NCBI RefSeq assembly: GCF_031081985.1
Contig: NZ_JARWSK010000004.1
Location: 310,001 to 374,000 of the forward strand
From: Komagataeibacter xylinus
GTDB taxonomy: Bacteria; Pseudomonadota; Alphaproteobacteria; Acetobacterales; Acetobacteraceae
DNA length: 64,000 nucleotides
Direction of reading: 5' to 3'
In this document: positions 54,792-64,000 of the stretch, one piece after another
Layout of the letters: every line of letters begins with the position of its first letter
Numbering within the stretch: position 1 is the first letter of the stretch
Made by a program: the position numbers and the translations under genes
Notes under the pieces: model-generated
Seen by the model: the letters and a program-made list of their open reading frames with translations, nothing else
Database searches by the model: none
Told to the model about the DNA's origin: nothing

Positions 54792-55573
54792 ACATGACAG
54801 TCGCGCACAATGATGCCGTGCCCGCAGCGATCTCGGTGCGGAACCTCGATTTCTATTACGGTGCGCACCATGCGCTCAAGGATATATCGATCGACTTCCC
54901 GCAAGGGCAGGTGACGGGCATGATCGGGCCTTCGGGCTGCGGCAAGTCCACGCTGCTGCGCGTGCTCAACCGCATGTATGACCTCTATCCCGGCCAGCGC
55001 GCCACGGGGGAGGTGATCTTTGATGGCTGCAACATCATCGGCCCGAAGGTGAACCTCAACGTGCTGCGCTCGCGCGTGGGCATGGTGTTCCAGAAGCCCA
55101 CGCCCTTCCCCATGTCGATCTATGACAACATCGCCTTTGGCGTGCGGCTGCATGAACGGCTCGACCGCGCGGCGATGGAGGCGCGGGTGGAAGACGTGCT
55201 CAGGCGCGTGGCCCTGTGGCCCGAGGTGCGCGACCGGCTGCGCGATTCGGCGGCAGCCCTTTCGGGCGGGCAGCAGCAGCGCCTGTGCATTGCGCGCACC
55301 ATCGCCACCCGCCCCGAGGTGGTGCTGCTCGATGAGCCGACCAGCGCGCTCGACCCGGTCTCGACCGCGCGCATTGAGGAGCTGCTTGATGAGCTGAAGG
55401 CCGATTTCACCATCGCCATCGTCACCCACAACCTGCAGCAGGCGGCGCGCTGCGCCGACCAGGTGGCGTTCTTCTACATGGGCGAGGTGGTGGAGGTGGA
55501 TAGTGCCGACCGCATGTTCACCACGCCCCGTGAAAAGCGCACGCAGGATTATATTACAGGGCGTTTTGGCTAG
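54788..55573 (+). CDS. pstB: Phosphate ABC transporter ATP-binding protein PstB
   Basis: 261 residues. ATPase of the phosphate importer. Walker [12 protein letters not shown] (about 48-58), [16 protein letters not shown] typical of Pst[20 protein letters not shown], signature [13 protein letters not shown] and Walker [15 protein letters not shown]-terminal [12 protein letters not shown] is the conserved end. No phoU gene follows, although phoU often does. Confidence 0.97.
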   Translation: MNMTVAHNDAVPAAISVRNLDFYYGAHHALKDISIDFPQGQVTGMIGPSGCGKSTLLRVLNRMYDLYPGQRATGEVIFDGCNIIGPKVNLNVLRSRVGMVFQKPTPFPMSIYDNIAFGVRLHERLDRAAMEARVEDVLRRVALWPEVRDRLRDSAAALSGGQQQRLCIARTIATRPEVVLLDEPTSALDPVSTARIEELLDELKADFTIAIVTHNLQQAARCADQVAFFYMGEVVEVDSADRMFTTPREKRTQDYITGRFG

Positions 55574-55711
55574 CCGCGCGCCCTGGCCTTACATTTTGTA
55601 GCAAGTTTGCCCCTGTTGAACCGGATGGGGTGATGTAGCGTTGCGTTTACAGGCCTTGTATCAGCCGCAGGCTGCATGCAGGGTATGAAGCAGGTTATAA
55701 CAGGAGTAGAC

Positions 55712-56254
55712 TTGGTTCCCATGATGAAGAAACTGATTCTCGCTGCCACGATCGTCGGCGGTATGGCAACCGGCCTTTCCGGTCAGGCTTTTGCAAAGCA
55801 TCACCACGGCCCGCCGCCGCCGCCGGGTGGCTGTGGCATGATGGCTGGCCCGATGGGCGGCCCGGGTGGCGGTGCCTATGGCATGCCGTTCCTTGGCAAC
55901 GTGCAGCTGACCTCGGCCCAGCACAAGAAGCTGCAGGCGATCCTGAAGGACAGCCACCCCGATTTCCATGCCGACATGGAGCAGGAGCATGGGCTGCACA
56001 AGCAGATCCAGGCCCTGCTCGTGGCACCGGGCAAGGTTGATGAATCCCAGATCGTTGGCCTGCAGCAGCAGATCACGGCCATCCACCAGCGCCATGAAGC
56101 CGCCCGCCTGCAGACGGCCATCCGCATCCACGATATCCTGACGGCTGACCAGCTCAACCAGATCCGTGCGACGCAGGACAAGATCGACAGCCTGCACGAG
56201 CAGCTGCGCGCGCTGACCGCGCCCCCGCAGCCGCCCGAAGACGGCAAGAAGTAA
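55712..56254 (+). CDS. Spy/CpxP-like periplasmic protein
   Basis: 180 residues. A signal peptide (MMKKLILAATIVGGMATGL region, cleavage near AFA-KHHH) is followed by a His/Pro/Gly-rich stretch and helices typical of LTXXQ-type periplasmic proteins: LTSAQHKKLQAILKD and ILTADQLNQIRATQDKI. Such proteins act as envelope chaperones or metal binders; the histidines could bind copper or zinc (inference). A TTG start at 55712 is proposed because AGGAG stands five bases before it; the ATG at 55721 is the alternative. Confidence 0.78.
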   Translation: MVPMMKKLILAATIVGGMATGLSGQAFAKHHHGPPPPPGGCGMMAGPMGGPGGGAYGMPFLGNVQLTSAQHKKLQAILKDSHPDFHADMEQEHGLHKQIQALLVAPGKVDESQIVGLQQQITAIHQRHEAARLQTAIRIHDILTADQLNQIRATQDKIDSLHEQLRALTAPPQPPEDGKK

Positions 56255-56294
56255 GACCCGCCTGCCTGCCCCGCGCAGGCATGGAGGAAAAGAG

Positions 56295-56329
56295 CGGCTG
56301 CCCGGCCCCGTGCCCGGCAGCCGTTTTTT
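56295..56329 (+). terminator. Rho-independent terminator after the Spy-like gene
   Basis: Stem CGGCTGCC / GGCAGCCG extended by partial pairing, followed by TTTTTTG. Confidence 0.8.
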
Positions 56330-56350
56330 GTTGCGGAGTCTCCGCAATGC

Positions 56351-56379
56351 TTGACACGCGGGGGCAGGGCGCGATACAT
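56351..56379 (+). promoter_or_regulatory. Candidate sigma-70 promoter for ffh
   Basis: TTGACA at 56351-56356 and ATACAT at 56374-56379 with a 17-base spacer, about 70 bases upstream of the ffh start and just after a terminator. Confidence 0.5.
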
Positions 56380-56450
56380 CCGCCGGACTAATCAGGCACG
56401 TCACTTCGCGAGGGTTCGCGCAGTGGCGCGTCTACTTTTGGGGAAATACG

Positions 56451-57845
56451 TTGTTCGAGACGCTGTCAGGCAAGCTTTCCGGTGTGTTCGATGGTCTTGC
56501 CAAGCGCGGGGCCCTGTCGGAAGCAGATGTTACGGAAGCAATGCGCGAAGTGCGTCTGGCCATGCTGGATGCCGACGTGGCGCTGCCTGTCGTCAAGGAT
56601 TTCGTCAACAAGGTGCGTGAACGCGCGGTAGGCCATGAGGTGCTCGACAGCATCTCGCCCGGCCAGGCCGTTGCCAAGATCGTCAATGATGCGCTGATCG
56701 ATGCCCTTGGCGGTGCTGGCGCGGTTCCCCTCAACCTGAATGCCGCCCCGCCGGTGCCGATCCTGATGGTCGGCCTGCAGGGCTCGGGCAAGACCACCAC
56801 ATCGGGCAAGATCGCCCGTCGCCTCGCCCAGCGCGAGCGCAAGAAGGTGCTGCTCGCGAGCCTTGATACCCAGCGCCCCGCCGCCCAGTTGCAGCTTGCC
56901 CAGCTGGCCGAGCGCGCGGGTGTGACCTCGCTGCCCATCATCGCAGGCCAGACGCCGGTACAGATTGCCGAGCGCGCCATGGATACGGGTCGCCGCGAGG
57001 GGTATGACATCGTCATCCTCGATACCGCAGGCCGCCTGTCCATTGATGAAGCGCTGATGGACGAGGTCCGCGCCATCCGTGCCGCGACCGACCCGGCGGA
57101 GACGCTGCTCGTCGTCGATGCCATGACCGGGCAGGACGCGGTCAACACCGCCAAGGCGTTCAACGAGGCGGTGGGTGTGACCGGCGTGGTCATGACCCGC
57201 ATGGATGGCGATGCCCGTGGCGGTGCCGCCCTGTCCATGCGTGCGATCACGGGTGCGCCGATCAAGCTGACCGGCTCGGGCGAGAAGCTCGATGCCCTTG
57301 AGGAATTCCACCCCGAGCGTGTTGCCGGCCGTATCCTCGGCCTTGGCGACATCGCGGGCCTGGTGGAAAAGGCGGCCGATACCCTCGATCATGAGGAAAG
57401 CGAGAAGCTTGCCCTCAAGATGATGCAGGGCAAGTTCGATCTGGATGACTACGCAGCCCAGATCCGCCAGATCAACAAGATGGGGTCCATTTCCGGCATT
57501 CTGGGCATGCTGCCGGGCATGGGCAAGCTGAAGGACGCGCTGGGCGACAAGGAGCTTGATACCTCCGTGCTCAAGCGCCATCAGGCCATCATTTCATCCA
57601 TGACCAGCAAGGAGCGGCGCACGCCCTCCATCATCAAGGCCTCGCGCAAGAAGCGCATCGCCGCCGGGTCAGGTACGACCGTGCAGGAGATCAACCGTCT
57701 GCTCAAGCAGTATGACGCCATGGCCTCCATGATGAAGCGGTTCAGCAAGTTGGGCGTGAAGGGACTGATGCGTCAGGGTCTGTCCGCACTCATGCCAAAC
57801 GGGGGTCGCCCCCCGGGCGGCGGCGGGCGGCCACCTTTCGGCTGA
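56451..57845 (+). CDS. ffh: Signal recognition particle protein Ffh
   Basis: 464 residues. GTPase that binds signal peptides of membrane proteins at the ribosome together with 4.5S RNA. N domain (about 1-95), G domain with G1 GLQGSGKTT, DTQRPAA, DTAGRLSIDE and TRMDGDARGG, then the methionine-rich M domain from about 325 with ILGMLPGMGK and KRHQAIISSMTSKERR. TTG start at 56451 with GGGGAAA seven bases upstream. It leads the ribosomal operon that follows. Confidence 0.97.
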   Translation: MFETLSGKLSGVFDGLAKRGALSEADVTEAMREVRLAMLDADVALPVVKDFVNKVRERAVGHEVLDSISPGQAVAKIVNDALIDALGGAGAVPLNLNAAPPVPILMVGLQGSGKTTTSGKIARRLAQRERKKVLLASLDTQRPAAQLQLAQLAERAGVTSLPIIAGQTPVQIAERAMDTGRREGYDIVILDTAGRLSIDEALMDEVRAIRAATDPAETLLVVDAMTGQDAVNTAKAFNEAVGVTGVVMTRMDGDARGGAALSMRAITGAPIKLTGSGEKLDALEEFHPERVAGRILGLGDIAGLVEKAADTLDHEESEKLALKMMQGKFDLDDYAAQIRQINKMGSISGILGMLPGMGKLKDALGDKELDTSVLKRHQAIISSMTSKERRTPSIIKASRKKRIAAGSGTTVQEINRLLKQYDAMASMMKRFSKLGVKGLMRQGLSALMPNGGRPPGGGGRPPFG

Positions 57846-57902
57846 GCCTGAGCGTCGTTCCCGTTTTTCTTTTTGTCTTTCTACTGTCTGGAGAAATCTT
57901 AA

Positions 57903-58247
57903 ATGAGCCTCAAGATCCGTCTCGCCCGCGCAGGTGCCAAGAAGCGCCCCTACTACCACATTGTCGTGGCTGACAGCCGCTCCCCGCGTGATGGCCGCTT
58001 CATTGAGCGCGTGGGTTCGTACAACCCGATGCTGCCGTCCGACCACGCTGACCGCGTGCGCCTGGTTGCCGAGCGCATCACGCACTGGCTGTCCAACGGC
58101 GCGCTGCCGACCGACCGCGTGGCCCGCTTCCTTGGCAACGCTGGCCTGGCACCGAAGCCGACCTGGAACGAGCAGCCCAAGAAGTCCGCGCCCAAGAAGC
58201 GCGCGCAGGAGCGTGCCGCCGCCGCTGCCGAAGCAGCCGCAGCGTAA
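57903..58247 (+). CDS. rpsP: 30S ribosomal protein S16
   Basis: 114 residues. The family start [21 protein letters not shown] is followed by [20 protein letters not shown], then a Lys/Ala-rich C-terminal extension of about 30 residues beyond the usual 80-residue core, common in alphaproteobacteria. TGGAGAAA precedes the start. First gene of rpsP-rimM-trmD-rplS. Confidence 0.97.
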   Translation: MSLKIRLARAGAKKRPYYHIVVADSRSPRDGRFIERVGSYNPMLPSDHADRVRLVAERITHWLSNGALPTDRVARFLGNAGLAPKPTWNEQPKKSAPKKRAQERAAAAAEAAAA

Positions 58248-58287
58248 CTGACGCGATAGACAGGCAGGAAAGGCAGGCAGTCATCCC

Positions 58288-58839
58288 ATGAACCGCGATC
58301 AGGTCCTGATGGGTGTGGTGGGTCGTCCGCATGGCGTGCGGGGGCTTGTGCATGTGCACAGCTACACCGCCGTGGCGGAAGATCTGGCCACCTATGACGG
58401 GCTGGTCGATGATCTGGGCCGCCCGTGGCGGCTGACATGGCATGGCAATGGCATTGCCCGGCTGCACGATGCGGCAGGCAATGCCATTGACAGCCGTGAG
58501 GCCGCCCAGCAGATGGTCAACCGCAAGCTGTACGTGCCGCGCACCAGCCTGCCCGAACCCGATGCGGACGAATTCTACTTCGCCGATCTGGTCGGGCTGG
58601 AAGCGCGCGAGCAGGGCAGCGGGCGGGTGATCGGGCGCGTGATGGCCGTGCATGACTATGGTGCAGGCACCAGCCTTGAAATCGATGGGGCAGGGGGCAA
58701 CATCCTGCTGCCGTTCACCGAAGGCTGCGTGCCGGTGGTGAATGTGCGCGCAGGCTGGATTGAGGTCTGCCTGCCCGACGAGATCGAGGTTCCGGTCGAA
58801 TGCTTCCCCGGCACGGCCAGCGCGGATGATGCGCCATGA
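58288..58839 (+). CDS. rimM: Ribosome maturation factor RimM
   Basis: 183 residues. It helps 30S head assembly and binds S19. N-terminal beta-barrel with [17 protein letters not shown], and a C-terminal PRC-barrel with [12 protein letters not shown] and [28 protein letters not shown]. Overlaps trmD by ATGA. Confidence 0.95.
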   Translation: MNRDQVLMGVVGRPHGVRGLVHVHSYTAVAEDLATYDGLVDDLGRPWRLTWHGNGIARLHDAAGNAIDSREAAQQMVNRKLYVPRTSLPEPDADEFYFADLVGLEAREQGSGRVIGRVMAVHDYGAGTSLEIDGAGGNILLPFTEGCVPVVNVRAGWIEVCLPDEIEVPVECFPGTASADDAP

Positions 58840-59582
58840 CGTGGCAGGCAACGGCGCTGACGCTGTTCCCCGCCATGTTCCCCGGAACCTTGGGGCAGTC
58901 ACTGGCCGGGCGCGCGCTCGAGCGTGGCATCTGGTCACTGGATGCGCGCGACATGCGTGAATACGGGCTGGGGCGGCACCGGGTGGTGGATGACACGCCG
59001 TTTGGCGGCGGCGCGGGCATGGTCATGCGGCCTGACGTGGTGGCTGCGGCCATTGCCGATATCGACCGCGCCGGTCGCCCGCTGGTGTATCCCACGCCGC
59101 GTGGTCGCCCGCTGGCGCAGGCCGATATCCGCCGTTACGCGGCGGGGCCGGGCGTTGTGGTGCTGTGTGGCCGCTACGAAGGGGTGGATGAGCGCGTGCT
59201 CGAAGCCTCTGGCGCCGAACAGGTCTCGATCGGGGATTATATCCTCTCGGGCGGGGAAGTGGCGGCAACGGTGCTGCTTGATGCCTGCGTGCGGCTGCTG
59301 CCGGGCGTGATGGGATCGGGCGAGAGCGCGGTTGAGGAAAGCTTTGCCGACGGCCTGCTTGAATATCCGCTTTATACCAAGCCGGCGCAATGGGACGGGC
59401 GCGACGTGCCCGAGGTCCTGCTGTCCGGTCATCATGCCGCGATCGCCAAATGGCGGCACGCGGCATCCGAGACGGTGACGCAGGCGCGTCGGCCGGACCT
59501 GTGGGCGGCCTACCAGGCCCGCACGGGTCAAGACACTCCCCGGACTACAGGCCCCCGTGCCGATGTGGACCGGCTGAACTGA
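58836..59582 (+). CDS. trmD: tRNA (guanine-N1)-methyltransferase TrmD
   Basis: 248 residues. It methylates G37 of tRNAs with SAM bound in a trefoil knot. [20 protein letters not shown] opens the protein; [31 protein letters not shown] (knot) and [13 protein letters not shown] are diagnostic. The C-terminus HAAIAKWRH and the variable tail follow. Standard position between rimM and rplS. Confidence 0.97.
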   Translation: MTWQATALTLFPAMFPGTLGQSLAGRALERGIWSLDARDMREYGLGRHRVVDDTPFGGGAGMVMRPDVVAAAIADIDRAGRPLVYPTPRGRPLAQADIRRYAAGPGVVVLCGRYEGVDERVLEASGAEQVSIGDYILSGGEVAATVLLDACVRLLPGVMGSGESAVEESFADGLLEYPLYTKPAQWDGRDVPEVLLSGHHAAIAKWRHAASETVTQARRPDLWAAYQARTGQDTPRTTGPRADVDRLN

Positions 59583-59613
59583 ACATGAAATCCTATCGAA
59601 CGAGGACCGGATC

Positions 59614-60009
59614 ATGAACGTTATCCAGAAATACGAGGCGGAAGAGATCGCCCGCCTTACCGCCATCCGCGCGGTGCCCGAATTCGCGCCCGGCGACACC
59701 GTGCGCGTTGGTGTGGAAGTGGTTGAAGGCACCCGCAAGCGCGTGCAGAACTACGAAGGCGTGGTCATTGCCCGCTCCAACAAGGGCCTGAACAGCAACT
59801 TCACCGTGCGCAAGATTTCCAACGGTGAAGGCGTGGAGCGCGTGTTCCCGCTGTACTCCCCCACCATTGCCGAGATCGCCGTGGTGCGCCGTGGCGTTGT
59901 GCGCCGCGCGAAGCTGTATTACCTGCGTGGCCGTCGCGGCAAGTCCGCCCGTATTGCCGAGCGCAAGCGCGAAGTGGCCGCACCCGCCGCGACCGCAGCA
60001 GCCGAGTAA
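59614..60009 (+). CDS. rplS: 50S ribosomal protein L19
   Basis: 131 residues. Typical core: [31 protein letters not shown] (split over about 22-52), [22 protein letters not shown] and [19 protein letters not shown] short Ala-rich tail extends the family length. Last ribosomal gene of the operon. Confidence 0.97.
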   Translation: MNVIQKYEAEEIARLTAIRAVPEFAPGDTVRVGVEVVEGTRKRVQNYEGVVIARSNKGLNSNFTVRKISNGEGVERVFPLYSPTIAEIAVVRRGVVRRAKLYYLRGRRGKSARIAERKREVAAPAATAAAE

Positions 60010-60020
60010 TACGCCGACCC

Positions 60021-60057
60021 TTCGCCCGTTTCCTGCCGCATGGTGGAAACGGGCGAA
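60021..60057 (+). terminator. Perfect 13-base hairpin between rplS and leuC
   Basis: TTCGCCCGTTTCC and GGAAACGGGCGAA pair without mismatch around an 11-base loop, starting 12 bases after the rplS stop. No T-run follows directly (CCGTTTCATG), so it may be a weak terminator, an RNA 3'-end stabiliser or a processing site. Confidence 0.6.
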
Positions 60058-60146
60058 CCGTTTCATGCAAGATTTTCCGGCTGCCTGTCGCGTGCGTTGC
60101 CTGCGCGTGATGGCGGCCTGTTTCCGTCCGGGAGAGGATAAGCAAG

Positions 60147-61550
60147 ATGGCCCCGCGCACATTGTTCGACAAGATATGGGACAGCCATGTGGTCGAAACC
60201 CTTCCGGACAAGACGGCCATCCTCTACATCGATCGCCATCTCGTGCATGAAGTCACGAGCCCGCAGGCGTTTGAGGGCCTGCGCCTGAGCGGCCGCCGCC
60301 TGCGCCACCCGGATGCAACAATTGCGGTGGTGGACCATAACGTGCCCACATCCGACCGCACCCAGCCCATCGAGGAGGCGGAAAGCCGCAACCAGATCGA
60401 AACGCTCGAGCGCAACGTGAAGGAATTCGGCGTGCCGTATTTCCCGCTGCTCTCGGCGCGGCAGGGCATCGTGCATGTGGTCGGCCCCGAGCAGGGCATC
60501 TCGCTGCCGGGCATGACCATCGTGTGCGGCGACAGCCATACCTCCACCCATGGCGCGATGGGGGCGCTGGCATTCGGCATCGGCACGTCCGAGGTCGAGC
60601 ATGTGATGGCCACCCAGACCATCCTGCAAAAGCCCGCCAAGAACATGAAGGTCGTGGTCGAGGGGCAGGTTGGCCCCGGTGTCACCGCCAAGGACATCAT
60701 GCTCGCCATCATCGGGCATATCGGTACGGCGGGTGGCACGGGGCATGTGATCGAATTCGCGGGCTCGGCCATCCGCGAACTCGACATGGCGGGCCGCATG
60801 ACGATCTGCAATATGTCGATCGAGGCCGGTGCCCGCGCGGGGCTGGTGGCCCCTGACGAGACCACGTTCGAATACGTGCGCGGCCGCCCGTTTGCGCCAA
60901 AAGGCGAAGCGTTTGACGAGGCCGTGGCCTACTGGAAGACGCTGGCTGCGGATGAAGGGGCGCATTACGACCGTGTGGTCGAGCTGCGCGCCGAGGACAT
61001 CACCCCCGTGCTGACCTGGGGCACCAGCCCCGAGACGGTCATCCCCGTTACCGGCACCGTGCCCGACCCGGCAGCCGAGGCCGATCCCGGCAAGCGTGCC
61101 CAGATGCAGCGCATGCTTGACTATATGGGGCTTGAAGCGGGCCAGAAAATTGCGGGCACGCCGGTTGATGTCGTGTTTATCGGCTCGTGCACCAACAGCC
61201 GCATCGAGGACCTGCGTGCCGCCGCCGCCATTGCGGCAGGCCGCAAGGTGGCTGAGGGCGTGCGGGCGATGATCGTGCCCGGATCGGGCATCGTGAAGGC
61301 GCAGGCAGAAGAGGAAGGGCTGGACAAGGTTTTTCTTGAAGCTGGTTTTGAGTGGCGCGAGGCCGGGTGCTCCATGTGCCTGGGCATGAACCCCGACCGG
61401 CTGACGCCGGGGCAGCGCTGTGCCTCCACGTCCAATCGTAATTTTGAGGGCAGGCAGGGCCCCGGCGGGCGCACGCACCTGCTCTCGCCCGCCATGGCGG
61501 CTGCTGCTGCCGTGACCGGATGCCTGACCGATGTGCGGGAGCTGATCTGA
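60147..61550 (+). CDS. leuC: 3-isopropylmalate dehydratase large subunit
   Basis: 467 residues. With LeuD it isomerises 2-isopropylmalate to 3-isopropylmalate in leucine synthesis. The aconitase-type [4Fe-4S] cysteines are in [11 protein letters not shown] and in [10 protein letters not shown], and the substrate motifs [26 protein letters not shown] (split over about 128-153) and [10 protein letters not shown] are present. GGGAGAGGA is upstream of the ATG. It ends 3 bases before leuD. Confidence 0.97.
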   Translation: MAPRTLFDKIWDSHVVETLPDKTAILYIDRHLVHEVTSPQAFEGLRLSGRRLRHPDATIAVVDHNVPTSDRTQPIEEAESRNQIETLERNVKEFGVPYFPLLSARQGIVHVVGPEQGISLPGMTIVCGDSHTSTHGAMGALAFGIGTSEVEHVMATQTILQKPAKNMKVVVEGQVGPGVTAKDIMLAIIGHIGTAGGTGHVIEFAGSAIRELDMAGRMTICNMSIEAGARAGLVAPDETTFEYVRGRPFAPKGEAFDEAVAYWKTLAADEGAHYDRVVELRAEDITPVLTWGTSPETVIPVTGTVPDPAAEADPGKRAQMQRMLDYMGLEAGQKIAGTPVDVVFIGSCTNSRIEDLRAAAAIAAGRKVAEGVRAMIVPGSGIVKAQAEEEGLDKVFLEAGFEWREAGCSMCLGMNPDRLTPGQRCASTSNRNFEGRQGPGGRTHLLSPAMAAAAAVTGCLTDVRELI

Positions 61551-61552
61551 AA

Positions 61553-62176
61553 ATGGATAAATTCACTGTTCTGTCGGCCGTGGCGGCCCCGCTGCCTGAA
61601 GAAAACATCGACACCGACAAGATCATCCCCGCGCGCTTTCTCAAGACCACAAAGCGCACCGGGTTGGGCGTGCACGCGTTTGACAGCATGCGCTACCGCG
61701 CGGACGGATCGGAGAACCCGGATTTCGTGCTGAATCAGGAGCCTTACCGCAAGGCGGAGATCCTGATTACGTATGACAATCTGGGCTGCGGCTCCTCACG
61801 CGAGCATGCGCCTTGGGCGCTACTGGATTTTGGCATCCGCTGCGTGATTGCGCCGTCATTTGCCGATATTTTCCATAACAACTGCTTCAAGAACGGCATT
61901 TTGCCCATCGTGCTGCCGCATGATGTCTGCACGCAGTTGATGGAAGATGCCCGCATGGGTGGTAACGCGCGGCTGACCATCGACCTGCCCCGGCAGGTGG
62001 TGGTGCGGCCCGATGGCACCGAGGTGCCGTTCACTGTCGATCCGCTGCGCAAGAAGCTGCTGCTTGAAGGGCTGGACGATATTGGCCAGACGCTGCAGCA
62101 CGAGAAGGAAATCACCACCTTCGAGGAACGCCGCGCCAAGGCCCAGCCGTGGATTCCGCGCATCGTGCTCGATTGA
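61553..62176 (+). CDS. leuD: 3-isopropylmalate dehydratase small subunit
   Basis: 207 residues. The swivelling partner of Leu[14 protein letters not shown] (about 19-31), [15 protein letters not shown] and [18 protein letters not shown] are the family signatures. The start ATG at 61553 is immediately after the leuC stop. leuB follows 80 bases later. Confidence 0.97.
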   Translation: MDKFTVLSAVAAPLPEENIDTDKIIPARFLKTTKRTGLGVHAFDSMRYRADGSENPDFVLNQEPYRKAEILITYDNLGCGSSREHAPWALLDFGIRCVIAPSFADIFHNNCFKNGILPIVLPHDVCTQLMEDARMGGNARLTIDLPRQVVVRPDGTEVPFTVDPLRKKLLLEGLDDIGQTLQHEKEITTFEERRAKAQPWIPRIVLD

Positions 62177-62257
62177 GCGGGCAGGGCGGTTCCTGCCGCC
62201 CGCAGCCGCACGGCAAAAAGCATTTAACAAACCGATTGAAACCGGATGGAAAACGTC

Positions 62258-63376
62258 ATGTCCGCACCCAAGAAGCTCCTGATCCTGCCTGGCGATGGCA
62301 TTGGCCCCGAGATCATGAACGAGGTCCGCCGCATCATGGACTGGATGGCGCAGGCGCGTGGCATCCGCTTCGATGTGAGCGATGACCTTGTTGGCGGCGC
62401 GTCGCTTGCGGTGCATGGCCAGCCGATTACGCAGGAGGTGATCGATGCGGCGCGCGCGGCGGATGCCGTGCTGTTCGGCTCGGTGGGTGACCCGAAATGG
62501 GCATCGGCCGGGTTTGACCGCCGGCCCGAGATCGCGATTCTCAAGCTGCGGCAGGAACTTGGCCTGTTCGCCAACCTGCGCCCGGCCAAGGTGTTCGACT
62601 CGCTGGCCGATGCCAGCACCCTCAAGCCCGACGTGGTGCGCGGCCTCGACATCATGATCGTGCGCGAGACGGTGGGCGGCATCTATTTTGGCAACCCGCG
62701 CGGCATCGAGACCCTGGCCGATGGCACGCGTCGGGGCATCAACACCGAGGTTTACACCACGCCGGAAATCGAGCGCGTGGCCCGCGTGGCGTTTGAACTG
62801 GCCCGCAAGCGCGACAACCGCGTGTGCTCGGTCGAGAAATGCAACGTGATGGAAAGCGGCCTGTTGTGGAAAGAGGTCGTGACCGACCTGCATGCGCGCG
62901 AATACCCTGATGTGCAGTTGACCCACATGCTGGCCGATAACTGCGCCATGCAGCTTGTGCGCAACCCGCGCCAGTTTGATGTGATCGTGACAGGCAACCT
63001 GTTTGGCGACCTGCTGTCCGACCTGGCTTCGATGCTGACCGGCAGCCTTGGCATGCTCCCTTCGGCCACGCTGGGCGCCAAGGGCGAGGATGGCCGCATG
63101 CCCGCGCTGTATGAGCCGATCCATGGCAGCGCGCCCGACATTGCGGGGCAGGGCAAGGCCAACCCGCTGGCACAGATCCTCTCGTTTGCCATGCTGCTGC
63201 GCTACTCGTTCGACATGCAGGACGATGCAGCCCTGATCGAACAGGCTGTCTCGAACGTGCTCGACCGTGGCCTGCGCACGCCCGACATCATGAGTGCGGG
63301 CAAGACGGAAGTGAATACTGCAGGCATGGGCACCGCCGTGGTGGAAGAACTCGCGCGGCTGAACAAGGCGGGCTGA
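62258..63376 (+). CDS. leuB: 3-isopropylmalate dehydrogenase
   Basis: About 372 residues. NAD-dependent oxidative decarboxylation of 3-isopropylmalate to 2-oxoisocaproate, the precursor of leucine. [16 protein letters not shown] start, [24 protein letters not shown] (catalytic Lys relatives) and [14 protein letters not shown] with the metal Asp residues are all seen. The ATG at 62258 is preferred; an ATG at 62246 would add four residues. A strong terminator follows. Confidence 0.96.
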   Translation: MSAPKKLLILPGDGIGPEIMNEVRRIMDWMAQARGIRFDVSDDLVGGASLAVHGQPITQEVIDAARAADAVLFGSVGDPKWASAGFDRRPEIAILKLRQELGLFANLRPAKVFDSLADASTLKPDVVRGLDIMIVRETVGGIYFGNPRGIETLADGTRRGINTEVYTTPEIERVARVAFELARKRDNRVCSVEKCNVMESGLLWKEVVTDLHAREYPDVQLTHMLADNCAMQLVRNPRQFDVIVTGNLFGDLLSDLASMLTGSLGMLPSATLGAKGEDGRMPALYEPIHGSAPDIAGQGKANPLAQILSFAMLLRYSFDMQDDAALIEQAVSNVLDRGLRTPDIMSAGKTEVNTAGMGTAVVEELARLNKAG

Positions 63377-63393
63377 TCCGCGCCCCTGACAGG

Positions 63394-63426
63394 AAAGCCC
63401 GGCATGATGTTCATGCCGGGCTTTTT
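63394..63426. terminator. Strong terminator after leuB
   Basis: Perfect 14-base inverted repeat (arms AAAGCCCGGCATGA and TCATGCCGGGCTTT) with a three-base loop, then TTATTT. The A-run on the left arm makes it usable from both directions. Confidence 0.93.
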
Positions 63427-63440
63427 ATTTAAGATAACGA

Positions 63441-63524
63441 ATAAAAGTTTTTGGGTGCCGCCTTTTTTCAAAAAAGCGGCGTTCTTTGAAGCTTTTTGAA
63501 AAAAGCTTCACCAAAAACTTTTAT
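63441..63524 (-). repeat. Dispersed two-hairpin palindromic repeat, full-length copy 7
   Basis: The most complete copy, 84 bases, in reverse orientation. Outer arms ATAAAAGTTTTTGGGTG and CACCAAAAACTTTTAT are inverted repeats with one extra base. Inside are two hairpins: GCCGCCTTTTTT / AAAAAAGCGGC at 63457-63480 and GAAGCTTTTT / AAAAAGCTTC at 63488-63509. It sits between convergent leuB and the OmpR-type regulator gene. Confidence 0.92.
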
Positions 63525-63529
63525 CTTTT

Positions 63530-64000
63530 TTACAGTCCCGGCTTGAGCACGTAGCCCTTGCCGCGCACGGTCTGCAAAAAGCGTGGCTCCTTGGGGTCGG
63601 GCTCGATACGGCGGCGCAGGCGCGTGACCTGCACATCCACCGCGCGTTCGCCAATTTCCTCCATGTCCAGCGTGGTGGCGATGGCGGTGCGCGAGAGGAT
63701 CTCGTTGGGATGGCGGGCCAGCACCGAGAGCAGCGCCGATTCGCCGCCCGTCAGGTGCACGATTCCCTCCGCATTCGATAACAGTCCCCGCACGGGGTCG
63801 AACTCCAGCTCGCCCAGCCGCACGATGCGCAGGTTGCTGCTTGGCGCAGGCGGCACGAAGCGGCGCAGATGCGCCTTGAGCCGCAGCAGCAGTTCACGCG
63901 GCTCGAACGGCTTGGCCAGATAGTCATCGGCCCCGGCTTCGAGGCCGATGATCCGGTCTTCCGGCTCGCCCCGTGCCGTGAGCAGCAGGATGGGAAAGTT
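63530..64000 (-). CDS. OmpR-family response regulator, partial (N-terminus outside the window)
   Basis: The last 156 residues of a regulator whose start lies beyond the right edge. The receiver part retains PILLLTARGEPEDRIIGLEAGADDYLAKPF (split here), including the Thr and Lys of the phosphorylation site; the phospho-Asp is outside. The C-terminal winged helix has LGELEFDPVRGLL, LTGGESALLSVLA, DVQVTRLRRRIEPDP and TVRGKGYVL, as in OmpR/PhoB regulators. The 3' end abuts the dispersed repeat. The partner kinase gene is not visible. Confidence 0.92.
   Translation of the reverse strand, partial: NFPILLLTARGEPEDRIIGLEAGADDYLAKPFEPRELLLRLKAHLRRFVPPAPSSNLRIVRLGELEFDPVRGLLSNAEGIVHLTGGESALLSVLARHPNEILSRTAIATTLDMEEIGERAVDVQVTRLRRRIEPDPKEPRFLQTVRGKGYVLKPGL

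Overview
The window is a GC-rich, densely packed chromosomal segment of an alphaproteobacterium, most likely an acetic acid bacterium (Komagataeibacter/Gluconacetobacter type). That placement is inferred from the hopanoid C-3 methylase, the gluconokinase, the ispH-thrB-rnhA and ffh-rpsP-rimM-trmD-rplS-leuCD-leuB gene orders and the overall protein character; no rRNA or tRNA gene is present to confirm it. I see no prophage, transposase or CRISPR array.

Layout. 1-6.2 kb: six overlapping genes of a hydrogenase-4/formate-hydrogenlyase-like membrane complex (B, C, E, F, G, I type) whose large subunit has lost all four Ni-Fe cysteines. 6.3-9.5 kb: phosphatidylserine synthase and decarboxylase, a methyltransferase and glyoxalase II. 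9.6-12.6 kb: phaR, then a MocR-type PLP regulator divergent from a PNP-oxidase-like protein. 12.7-16.2 kb (minus strand): ftsE-ftsX-ydcF-plsC and a small membrane protein. 16.3-27.6 kb: an eight-gene chemosensory operon of the Wsp/Che3 (alternative cellular function) kind: CheW, CheR-TPR, CheW, MCP, CheA-REC, CheB and two hybrid kinases. 27.7-30.4 kb: hslVU, sufE and a CopZ-like protein. 31-32.5 kb: hpnR. 33-37.5 kb: a lipoprotein, an HNH protein, gluQ and two tandem aspartate-type aminotransferases. 37.6-43 kb: small hypotheticals, gluconokinase, PduO-type adenosyltransferase, DUF4142 and DUF423 proteins, and an RlmM-like methyltransferase split by an in-frame UGA. 43-47.3 kb (minus strand): lipoprotein, OPT transporter and M3 oligopeptidase. 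47.5-52.7 kb: ispH, thrB, rnhA, a ThiZ/ThiX-like ABC pair and a nucleoside-hydrolase-like protein lacking catalytic aspartates. 52.9-56.3 kb: pstC-pstA-pstB and a Spy-like periplasmic protein. 56.4-63.4 kb: ffh, rpsP, rimM, trmD, rplS, leuC, leuD, leuB. 63.5-64 kb: the 3' part of an OmpR-family regulator gene.

Three things stand out. First, a respiratory-complex-like assembly that looks catalytically repurposed. Second, a complete chemosensory array operon with no flagellar gene in view and with hybrid kinases where Wsp systems have a diguanylate cyclase. Third, a family of about seven dispersed, roughly 80-bp, two-hairpin AT-rich repeats sitting at gene 3' ends. Start sites given here are choices made from ribosome-binding-site spacing and family starts; where they are uncertain the entry says so.
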